Source of the DNA: Tetradesmus obliquus
Lineage: Eukaryota; Chlorophyta; Chlorophyceae; Sphaeropleales; Scenedesmaceae
Direction of reading: 5' to 3'
NCBI GenBank assembly: GCA_030272155.1
Contig: CP126191.1
Span: 6,408,501-6,472,500 of the forward strand
DNA length: 64,000 nt
The position numbers and the translations under genes are program-made. The notes under the pieces were generated by a model that saw only the letters and a program-made list of their open reading frames with translations, was not told the DNA's origin and ran no database searches. Shown here in pieces: positions 49,063 through 61,100 of the stretch; within the stretch, counting starts at the first letter, position 1; the number at the start of each line of letters is the position of its first letter.

Positions 49063-52000
49063 ATGGCGTATTCTGCACTTGTGTACTATGCTCTCACAAT
49101 TGTGTTTGTGAGCGCTTTGGCGAAGGGCGTGCACAGTCAGGTTGTCTCTGCCACAGCAGCAGCTGCCACATGGCAAACAGCAGCAGCACAGTATCTGCCC
49201 AGCACAGGGCACTTTGTCAAAGATGGCACCAATCCAGCAGCTGACTGCAGCAATGAAGAACTTTACCAGCTTGTCTTGGACAGCTTGGCATTGCCTACCT
49301 TGGCAATCAACTACACAGTGGCAGTAGGACTGCAAGCACAGGCCTCACAGGCACAGGCAGATACGCTCTTGTTCACTCTCGGTGGCTTTGCGGTGACAGT
49401 CAACAGGCCAGCAGGTATGCACACCTAGTATCACACGCTGTATTGTCACATGTAGACTGAGCTATGCAGCAGCTGATCACAGCGGCACTATCTCTGGTAC
49501 CCAAAGCAAAAGCACACTGCAGCACAATCCTCCCTCCTGTCCCTTTACTTAACTTCTTGCAGGATGGTTGCTCATATCTCGTTCAAATGGAAACTATGCA
49601 CAGTACACAGTAGCAGGCTTGTTAGGCGGCAACAGTGCTGCCAGCTTTCTGGTGTCAGTGGCTGTGGCAGGCGACAGCAGCAGACTCCGCCTGTGCCTCA
49701 ATACAACCTGCCCAACACCATCCAGTGTGAGCTGTACCACCATGCCACAGCTGTACAGCTAGACTCAAAATGTACTGGCCGCATGTGCTTGAAGTGTATT
49801 GCTTCACCTGCTGCCGAGCCAGGTTATGATTCAGCTGTTGGTATGTGTAGCAACAGAGCACTGTAACACCACGTTTCCTTCAAGCACATCTGGCAATGCT
49901 GGCACACTGCAGGTTGCTGGCTTTGATATCGTTGGTGAGGGCTGGGTGCGCCTGTCAGCTGCTGCGGATGGTGCGCTGGGGCTCAGCAGTTTTGCTCTTG
50001 GCAATAGAGCAGGGGCAGGCATGCCTTTCAGCGTGCACAGCATTTGGATGCTTCCCAATGCGGTGGCCATGGACAGACTTGCAGCAGACAGTGGGAACAC
50101 AAGCCTGGATGCTACTCTGACGGCAATGGCAATTGTACCCAGTCCGCCAGCTATAACGCTTGACCCCAGCACTGCTCTCGCTGGCCTGGTGGTGGATGTG
50201 CCAGTCAGGGTAGCAGTGAACGCAATCGCAGGCAGCAGCAACACCACAGCTCTGGGGTTGAAGCTACGCCTCACCTTCTTTGGTGCAAACCCAATGTAAG
50301 GCCAGGTCCAGTCCATGCCATGTATGCCACAAGTTGTGCCAACAGCAACAGGAGCCATGTCTATGGTGTGTGCAGCAGTAGCAGCGGTGTTCGACTGTGC
50401 TGATCACCTTTTGTGTGCCCTGCTGCCCTGCATCTGCTGCACTTTGTTTTCCCAGCAGCTGCAAGCAGAGCAACTGCGGTGATGTTGTGTCAGAGTTCCA
50501 GGCTGTTGGAGGGACTGTGCAAGGCGCAGCAACAGTACAGTACAGCAGAGCAGGCAGGTGAGTTGCTCGCATCTTGAGCAGACTGACCTCAACAGAGACT
50601 CCAACCAAACAGATTCGCCTTGTCTGCTGGCAGCGGGCACTCTCTGGCAAGCAGCACAAGCAGCGGTTTGCTGAGTGCAACACTGCTGACTTGGATATTA
50701 CATATGCCCTGGTGTGCTCTCCTTGGTGCGGCAGGTACATTGTGCGTGCGCAGGCGAGCGACATGATGTCTGGCTGGTCCACCCGGGACATTGAGCTGCT
50801 GGTGCGCAAGGCGGGAGACACACAGGCCAGGGCACCCTGTTGCAGGTGGGCACTGCGCAACAGGCGTGGCTCACTGGGTGTGGAATGGCAGACGCATTGC
50901 ATCACGGACGGCAACACACCACAGCATCACTGCAGCAGTGGACTTCCTGGAGGTTAAAACCCAGCAATGGGTGCTGCCTGTCGCTTGCTGCAGGACGACT
51001 GCCAACATTGTGGCCCTGCAGCTGGGGCGGCCCATAGATCCAAAGCGCTTCCGGCCTGCCTGGCTCAACGTGAGCGCCATGGCTGCCGGCTGGGACTGGG
51101 ACTACCTGCAGGGCCCCGAGGACCTGGAGGCCGAGCGACTGTTTGACTACGGCCTGCTGGCGCCAGTGGACACAGGTGCGCCGCCATCACCGGCTCTGCC
51201 GCCACAACAGCAGCAGCAGCATGTTCAGTGTTTCAGGCTGTTGCCACTGTAGCGGCTTGTAGTGGGATTTCGTGCATCCAGGAGCTGTTGCAACCTGCAA
51301 GAACCCATGGCGGGCCACTGTGCACCAACTCCGGCAGCAGCAGCAGCAGATGTATGGGCAGCCGCAGCCGTGCCTCAATTTAGTGGCCATTACTGCTGAT
51401 TTGCTGTTGTTGTCGCAGGTCCTTGGCGGCGCTTCACCTGTGCTGACAAGTACCTGGCTGGCCCAGGCTCACCGCAAGCATGGGGCACAGCCAGTGGCAA
51501 TGGCATTGGGGCTGCCACCAACCAGGGCAGGAACAAGAGGGTAGCAGTTGTGCCTGAGGGCTTCAGCTGGGCGACTACTGCTGCTGGCTGGGGCCCGCTG
51601 CCCTCATGTGTCACACACTGGTCCAGCTGGGTGGCATCAACCCCGTATGGCAGGGTGAGGCGGCTCGGCAGCAGAGCAGCTGCACTTTTTGTTGCCCTGG
51701 AGTGCGCTGGGTTTACTGCATCTCGCAGCTGGGCTGAGCTAGCCCAAGCTGATGCAATGAAGCAACAAAGCAGTCTGATGCATGTACTGACAGTGCGTTG
51801 CTGCTGCTTCATTTTGTGCTGCATCCAGGTGAACCCTGCCACTGGCGCTACCAGCTGCTCATTCACATGCACGCCTGAGGGAGTGCAGCAGCTGGTGACA
51901 CACACCGGCACGTACGATAGATGGGCGGAAGCTGTCATTGAGAATTCGTATGGCAGGCTGTCGCTGCTGCCAGACCCTGTGGTGCTGCCAACGCTGTACA

Positions 52001-55000
52001 TGCCACAAGGCGCAGCAGCCGGCCAGAATGCTTTTGCGTACAGCGAAACACCTGTCAGCGGGCACGTGCAGGCGCAGGGCTACGATATGTCGAGTGACTT
52101 CCATACTGTGCTGGTGAGTGCGCAGTTGTTGCTCATCCTGTGAATTATGAGATGCTGCTGCAATGACACCAGGCGTGGTGACAGACATGCGCACCTGGCA
52201 TAGGATCCTCTTGCTCTGTTTTGATTGCTTGTTGGGGCCACACCTTTCTCTGAAAGAGAGGCCAATTGCGACAGAAAACAGGATAGTCCTGTGCCCACAT
52301 ACACTGCTCTGTAAGGATCAAGTTGCGCACATGCTGACTGCAGGTGCTGTCACCCCTACCGCGGTTCATCAACACTGGGTTCACGGCATGGGCGAATGCA
52401 GGCGGCTCGCCGCTGATGTTTGTGATGCGCTGCAACCCCCAGCACTACTACCTGGTACGCCGCCGCGCACATCCAGCGCGACAGCTGCCACCAGCTTTTG
52501 CAGCTGCTGCTGTGGTGCTCAGCCATGCTTTTTTATTGGTGCGCAGCAGTCTGTCATGCAAGCCCAATTGCCAGCAGTGCTGGCAACCTCACATGGTGTC
52601 TACTCTTGTTTGAGCAATGCAGCCGCTGCTGTGCAGGTGCATGAGTTTGGCCACCGCGTCGGCATGGCACACGCCACTGCCTACAGGTTAAACGACAGCG
52701 CTGATGCCAAGGTGCGTGTAGCAAGTGCAGCAGCTCGCACGCATCAGCAATCCCCTGTTCTTCAGGCAGCTGCTTGCACACCTGCAAAAAGCTTGAACGC
52801 ACCACACAGGTATGTGCTGCACTACCACTGCTGCAGTGGCACCACCTCCTCCAGGTACCAATCACATTTATGCGCCCAACACCCGTGTCTGCCTGCTGTT
52901 GCATCATAATGATAATGTTATGATGAATCACATCACATTCTGGCTGGCCCGGGCGCTGTCGCGCTGCAGCCGCCCACCTCCCCGCTGGGTCCTGGCGTGA
53001 TGGAGGACACCTACTCCGACCGCCTGGACATGATGGCCTGCTGCAAGGGCGACTACAGCCTGCACAACCGCATTCTCAGCGGCTGGGTGCCGGCTCGTGA
53101 ACGAGTCACACTGTCACTGGCCGACCTCACACCTGCGGCACAACCAGCCAATGGAGCTGCTGCCACGCCGCGTGTGCGGCGTTACAGCTTGTGGCCGTTT
53201 GACAGGCCTGAGTCCAAGGGGCAGCTGAAGGGCGCGAGCCTGCGGCTGGAGGATGGCAAGGTGCTGGTGCTGGGCTTCAGGTGCGCAGGGCTTAATTGAG
53301 CCCTGGCATAGATTGCAACGATACTAACTGCAGAGCATAGACGCGATAATTGCATTGTGGATGGTCAGGTACTCGAAGGAAAATGCTGATCGTGTGAGCC
53401 ATGCAAATGCTGTTGGTTGTCCATAGGCTACTGGCAGTGCTTGGCTAGCATTGAGAGCAACGCCATGCTGCTGCTCTGGCTGCATGCTGTTCAGGTCCAC
53501 ACCCTTCTGGCAGGACGTGCGCATCAAGGCCAACGCCAGCAACCCCTACTCAGAGGAGCGCCCGCTGGCGCCGGAGCACATGCGCAGCAACGTGCAGGGC
53601 CTGTCAGTAGAGTACAGCAAGCGCTACCTGGACGCACCAGGTGGGCTGTAGGCAGAGCTGCCTCAGCCGCACAAGCAGTTACGGTTGCCAAGGACTGCAG
53701 CAGAGGTCATGGTTGTCTTGTAATGTGCCAGCACACCGTGCTGTTTACAAAAAAGGGGATTGCAACATCCATAGCAGCTTGCTGCGTGGGGCCCTGCTTC
53801 TCTTGTGTCAGATGTGCTATGATTGGGCACCACAGCACATGCACGAACATACAAGCAGCTTAATTGTTGCTGCGTGGCCAAACAGCATGCTTGCGTGCTG
53901 CTTCCTCTCCATGAGCTGCGTGTCCATGTGCCCGCTGTCACCAGGCAACATGGCATGGAGCATCAGGGGCCTGCTGGACTTCAACATGGCTTTTGCGCGC
54001 TTCCCTGACGCGCTGCCGCCCACACCCGGGGCCTACCCGCCCAACCCACCTGGTGCTGTGTTCACGCTGCTGCGTGAGGGAGATGCCTTCCTGGATGAGG
54101 AGCACAACCTGCTGCTGGCGGTGGAGAGGATCGCGCAGTGTGCAGAGCAGCCCCTGGTGAGCCGCGGCTCCTCATGCGTGTGTCTTGCTGGAGCACGTGG
54201 GAAAGCAAGGCCAAGTGCTGTTGGTGCAGAGGTGCTGTTGCGGCACCTCAGTCTGGCTGAGCATGTTGCTGTTGCTGAGCTCCGTAGTGATAATGCACAC
54301 TTTCACACTCTCTACTGTATGCTGCGGGCATTCTGCCGGCAGGTGCCAGTGTACAGCTACAGCGTGCCCAACTTCTACGGCTTCCGAGGCGAGAACCCCG
54401 GCGAGGAGGCCAGCAGGCGCGCCGATTATTCGGGCTACGCCGCGGGCATCAAGTGCTTGCAGCTGCGCGTGGTGACGGGCGTCATGGCATCGCCAGGCAC
54501 GCTGGACGCGCGCGTGCAGCTGCAGGGCCTGGACGAGCAGCAGCGCCTGGTGCTGGGCGGGGACCAGGTGAGATGTGCATGCCGTGCAGCAGTGCTGCTG
54601 CATGGCTGATTGCCCCGCCGGGCATGCTGCTGCGTTGCTTACAGGGCATGGGAGGCAGCTGAACGTCCAACACACTGCTACACACAGTAAACACAGCTCA
54701 TGCAACAAGCCTGTTGCAGCTCAAGTGCTCACAAGGCGGAATCTCTTGAGTGCCAAACATCCAACGTAAGGCTGGAAACAGCAGGTGTGAAACGGGCGAG
54801 TTTCCCTGCTGTCGCCCTGCACTGCAGTGTGGCTTCCCTGTTACCCCCAGTCTCCAGCTGGTGCTGCCAGATGGCGTTGAGGTCATCACCATCGTGTGGA
54901 GGGACAACCTGAACAGGACCGTTGCGCTGGACACCACGGCAGTGCAGCTGCCTCCCCTGGCTCCCCTGATGGAGGCATCCGTGGCCAACACGGAGCAGTG

Positions 55001-58000
55001 CAACTCAGGCTGTGACTGGAGCTACCATGTGAGCTGTGGGAGCAGCAGGGGCATGATATAATGCAGTTGCTTGGTCATGGTATTGGGCAATGGTCTGGTC
55101 ATGTGTGCTGCGTGAGATGCTGGGGCTGTCATGCTCCTGCGAAGGCATCCCCACTCCAACTTGTGGCGCAGACGGCAACTTCTGACTGTACAGCTGGTTT
55201 GTTGTCTGGTGCAGGTGAAGATTCTGGCAGCTGATGGTGCTCAGACGCAGATCGACATGTCCTTCAGCAGCGCGTCGCTCAGCGCGCTGCAGATGACTGC
55301 CACCTACTCCTACTACCTCAAGCGCAGCATACTGCAGGCCAGGGAGCTGCACAGCATCCCTGTGGTGCGGCAGCCGCCTCAGCGCACCACATCATCACAG
55401 GGCCAGCAGCTGCTGTCCCAGCCTGCAACACTGGATGCCCTGGCCCAGCAGGTGGGACCCATTACTGCTAGGAGCAACAGCTTTGACAGCGTTGCAGCAT
55501 TCCACATTCGACATCACAGCATCGCAGCCTAAGCGCAAAGCAACAACATGTCACTCGCTTTAATGCAATTGTGGCAATAGTATACAGACATGATACTGTC
55601 GTGTTTTAATGTGTACAAGTCAATGCTGCTTTGCTCGCCTGTGCGCTGCACTGCAGGTGTTTGGTGCCAATGTGATACCTGACAGCACGTGCAGCAAGCA
55701 GTGGTCGCTGTCCCTCAACCTTGACGTGCCTGCATCAGCCTTAGAGGCGCCCAGTGACAGCAGCACCAGACTCACGCAGCTGCTGAAGGTGTATGCTGGT
55801 GACGGCACTGCGCTGAGTGGCGCTGCTGCTCTGGGCTGGCCCACAGTGCACCTCAGAGTGTCACAGGCAGCTGCCACCCTGCTGGTGCAGTGGGGTGACG
55901 GCGCAGCCAACAGCAGGGAGCAAATGGTCAGACTGTCAGCTGGACACAACCATCTGGCCATCGTCCGAGACAAAGACAGGCTAGGTAGGAGAGCAGTAGC
56001 GGGCAGTGCAAGCAGGATGCAGCACAAACAGCAGTTGCACTCGCTGAGCTTGGCTGTGATGTTCAGTGCATAACCTGGATTAAGTTTTCTACATGTGCAC
56101 CTGCTTGCAGGGTTGTGGGTGAACAGCCAGGGCAGCTGGCTGCTGGACAACGTGTGGTGCGTGCCAAGCAGCCAGTACGCGAGCTACTGCAGCAGTGCAC
56201 GGCCCCCCACAGAGTCAACCTTTAGAGCACTCAGGTAACAGAAGGCGCAAGCTGCAAGCCTGAACGATGCATATGCTATCCGCTGTACTGTGTGTGTTGG
56301 GTTTGCCTGGGTAGCTGCTGCAAGATGCTCACCGCAGTTGTTGTCTGTTGTTCCTGGCCACCACTCCCCCGTGCTGCTCTCCGTAGGCTTGGCAGTGCAG
56401 CCAGCAGCAGTGGCATCAGCGTCACCTCTGCCAGGGCATACAACTACGCGCTGCCTCGCCTCAGCCTGGCAAAGGAATCGACCTGCGTGCAGGACAGCAG
56501 CTGCGGCCGCTTCCTGGTGGCAGGCTGGCCACTGCCAGCTGCAGCAGAGGTGCCGCCTGGCAGCATTGACAGACAGGGAGCAGTTCCGTCAGTTGCAAGC
56601 ACACCCATCAGGCTCAACAGCAACGCCTACTACCTGCTGGTGAGGGGGTGTGCTGGGTGGCTGTGCATCTGGCTCACAATTCTGAGCGTAGATAAAGAAA
56701 AGGGGTAGCGTGTGCAGGCATGCAAGCTTGCAGCACCATGCAGGCATGCACTACATGGTGCTGCAGCTGGTGCATGCATATCTGCTTGCACGTACAGAAG
56801 CGCGTTCTGTTGCGCCACCTCCTGTAGTGCATGCGGGAGTCTTTGAGTGCCCATCCTGTGTTGTGTGCTGCCTCCTGTGGCGACCCCGCCTGCTGTGCTG
56901 CAGGTGGGGCCCTGGAGCAACTGCTCAGCCAGGTGTGGCGGCGGCTGGGCCAGCCGGGAGGTGCGCTGCATGCGGGTGGGCGGCCGCGGCTCCCCGCCTG
57001 CACAGGTGCCGCTGGAGGAGTGCCCACTGGGTGAGTGGCGTGGAGATGTGCAGCGAGGTGTGGTCTGTCTTTATAGAGTACCACCAGATCTGCACCTTGC
57101 CCAGCCATGGCTGTAAACTCAGACGGTGTAAACTCAAATGGTGTAAGCTTCAGTTGATGATACAGGTAGCTGCAGGCACTGCCTGTGTCTCTGAAAGCCG
57201 TGTGACTGCTGCTGCTGCTACTGATTTCAAACTTTCACTGGCGCCATGCTTCACTGCGTTGCAGCCGAGGAGGTGCCTGTTGGCTCGAGGCAGTGCAACA
57301 CTGCGGCCTGCCCCTCGCAAGCCCTGCATGTGCTGGCCAGCGAGCACAGCAGCTGCGGCAGGGGCTGCACGGTGCTTGGCTCGGAGGCAGATGGCGGCCA
57401 GCTCGTGTGCATCAACTCCCTGGGGTGAGCCAGCTGCTGCCATCTGCATGCAGCCTGCAGTCAGAGGCGTTGTTGGCTGCGGGTCACACAACGCCAACTC
57501 CTGTACTATCAATGGCCTGTTGCATTACTGGCTGTCCAGGCTCTGTGGACTCAGGCGGCAACACGCCTCTTGCTAAAGACAAAACCACTGTCCTCCAAAT
57601 GCCTGGCATTGCTGTGGTAGCACTCCAAAGCACTCACGCGGCTGCACCCTTGTTAACCATGCATGCAGGCAAGTGCAACCTCTGGCCCAATGCTGCGAGT
57701 CCTGCAGCAGCAGCACAGACTGGACAAGCATCCAGTGGAGCAGCAGTGCCAGCTCACTGCCCCCATTCAGCAGTGCTAGCTTAGGTAGCGGCGTGCGGGC
57801 CTTGCAGCCAGCTGGCAAAGTGCCACGCAACGCATCACTGGCCACTGTGGTGATGCAGGGCGGTTTGTCCAATGTATGTCAGGCACGCGACAAGTGCAGT
57901 GACGGGGTGCGCTGGCAGCTGGGCGGGTGGTCTCCTTGCAGCACGTCATGTGGTGGTGGCTACAAGAGGAGGTCAGCTACGTGCGTCAGCGTCACAGGTG

Positions 58001-58103
58001 GGTGCGCACTGTGCGCTGCCATGGTGTGCTGCCACAGCATCAGTTATTATATGCATTTCCATTATGCCGTCACGCCTGTAGCTGAGCACATATGATTTGC
58101 TTG

Positions 58104-58136
<33 letters not shown>

Positions 58137-61100
58137 AGGGGACGCTGTGTCAGAGCAGCAGTGCATCAAGAGCCTGGGTGGTGTGCCAAGCGAGCTGCTG
58201 ACAGCAGAGTGCGCCAGCCGGCCGTGCCTCCTGCACACCTGGAAGGTGGGGTGCTGCCCGCTGCGGCAACGACATACAACACTCTTGCTGGGTTGTTATC
58301 ACCGCCCTACCTGCCATGGCTACCTTCCAATGCCTCAGCCAGCAGCTGCTGTTTCCTGTGCATGGTACACTGTTACGCTGTGAGCGGCAAACTCTGGGAT
58401 GTGCCTTTATTGCAATGCACCACTGCTGCTGTACCAGGTGTCTGCTTGGAGCACTTGTGGTGGCGATGCCAGCTTTGGCCATGCCAGCAGGTCCGTCCAC
58501 TGCGTCAGCAGCCATGGCACCAGCACATCCCCAGTAGATGAGTCACGCTGCAAGTCAGCGCCGCCCGCAAAGTCAGTCACCTGCTTGCAGCTCTCACAGT
58601 CGGCAATCTGCAGGCCCGGCTTTGTAGCCGACACAGCGTTTGCAGCACAGGACTGCGTTGGCCACGGCAGCTGCACCATGAACGGCTGCCAATGTGAGGC
58701 TGGCTGGCATGGGCAGTTCTGCGAGGTGCCCGACAGCTGTGCCGGCGTCATGACAAAGTCAGACAAGTGCTGTGCCAGCGGCGTGCTGGATGTGCAAGGC
58801 GCCTGCTGCGATTATGGGGCTGTGCTTGACAGCTGGGGAGCCTGCTGTGCAGCGGGGCGGGTGGACAAGTGCGGCAAGTGTGGCGGCAGCAGCTGGACGG
58901 TGGACATCACAGTGAGTGCTGCTGGCTAAATGTGGACATGATGACGATGATTGAGTTCTGCTGGCTGGCAGGGCGGCGGCATCTGGGCGCTCGAAACGTT
59001 AGACAGTGGCGCAGCGATGCATGCACTTTGTGTGCCTGTGTGCTGAGGCAGTCTCATGCAGTACGGAGCAGTATCTTCATGCCATGGCGGTGCTGTGCTT
59101 GGTGGGAGTTCTCTGCATTGCATCTGCTCAGTCTGAGAAAGTCGCTGCTGCTGCTTCTGCTGCTGCTGTGCAGGGGGCCTGTTGCAGCTCTGTGCTGGAT
59201 GCGCTTGGCACGTGTTGCCTGTCTGGCGCCGTTGACGAGTGTGGTGTCTGTGATGGTGACAGCACCAGCTGCAGCTTGCACCTGCGCCTGCTGATGCAGC
59301 TGCCGAACAACACAGACATCACCCCTGGAGCAGCTGCATCGAGCAGTTGGCGTGCAGGCTTGGTGACAATGCTGCAGTCAGCATACCAGCAAGTGCAGGC
59401 AGCAGCAGCCATGCAGCAGCAGTTGCAGGTGCTGCAAGTGTCCGCAAAGTGGGCTCTGACAGCCGCAGCAGCAAACCAGCTGCTGCCAAGCAGGCATTTG
59501 CTGTCAGTTGATGAGGTTGACCCCAGCACAGCAGCACCGCCAGAACACAGCAGCCTCTGCCCACGGCAGTCTGAGGATAACAGCTTATTCATTAGCAGCA
59601 GTATTTGCAGTTCAGAGAGCAGCGCAAGACAGCAAACAGCACCAGACAATGCAGCCGCTGCTGAACCTAGCAGTGCCAGACGCCTGCAGGCAGCAGCAGT
59701 GCTTGCAAGTGGTTGGCAAGCCGCTATCGTAGAAGTGTCAGTGGCGTTGCCCAGCAATGCTGGCAGCTCGTTTGGAACCAATGCTGGTGCTGAAGGCATG
59801 GGTGTGCTGCAGCTTGGCTATGCCCTAGTGTCCGAGCTGCTGCTGCAAACGGATCCAGGGCAGGCACCGGCTGGTGACGGCAGTGCAGAGCTGCAGCTGC
59901 AGGAGGTGCTGCTCGTGCAGCGGCTGGGTGTGTGTGGCAACGGGCTGTGCGAGGTTGGGGAGCGGGCATTGCTGAATGCTGCTGCTGAGGCGATCAAAGA
60001 GGCTGCTGCTCCATGTCCCCAGGTGAGATGCGGGGCGGGTGGGAGGCGGCTTGCCAGCACTAGCATCGCCAGCTCACACAGCATTGCAGGCCGGTGCGGC
60101 AACCATCATGAAAGCCTGGCCTTTGCCAGTCATCACAGGGTGTAACGGCAGCTGCAAGACAAGAGGATGGCATGACAAGAGAATGGCATCGATTGTACAG
60201 GCGCTGTCCCATGAAGATACACAGGCTGTATCAGCTTGTGCTGGCTCAACCTGTCAAGCTAACAGTGGTGTGCACTAAACCTCACCTGCAGGACTGCCCC
60301 TTGAGCTTCTCCATGTGCCCAGCACCCCTGGGGCCTGTGGGTGACAGGACAGCCGAGTGTGGCGGCAACGGCAGGTGCATCCGCAGCCAGCGCGTCTGCG
60401 ACTGCTTCACTGGGTGAGCTGAGCGCTGGCAAGCTGGCTGAAGCTTGCAGGCAGTGCAGCGTTGTCTGCTCGTAATACTACGATGACTTGAGACGAGATT
60501 TGTTCCCATGCCAGCATTAGACTGCTGCTCTGCCGCAACTAAGTGCGACACGTGTGTGCTGCACTTGCTGCAGGTATGGCGGGGACGCGTGTGAGCAGTG
60601 CCTTGCAGGCTTTTGGCCTCACAAGGGCCGCTGTGTGCCGCAATACATCAAGGTGACAAGCAAGCCGTTGTTGTCAGCAGCTCATGGCAGCGTCACAGCA
60701 CTGGAGCTGTGGCTGTTGCTGCAGCAATTTGCGTTGTAGCTGCAGCTTGTTTTGGCAGTGCGTCAGACTGGGTCCACTGGAAAGGCGCGGGGCAGAGGCT
60801 TGCTGCATGTTCAATTTGTGCGTAACGGTGTGCTGCTCTGGCTGTTGGCTGCACTCTGTGCTTGCAGGGCCGCAACATCTTTGACCCTCTCACCCTCGAG
60901 GGAGATGACAAATTTGCAGGTGCAGTGGAACTTAGGGCTGCTAGAAAGCTACTGGTCCCAGCGGCCTGCATGCTGCCTGCCTGCCAGTTTAACATGCTTA
61001 TGCATTCCACTAAACACAGCGCCATACACATTGCATACACCGCAATTGCTGTGGCCGCGCCACCGCACAATCAGAACTCCACACAGCAGCAATCCTTGCT

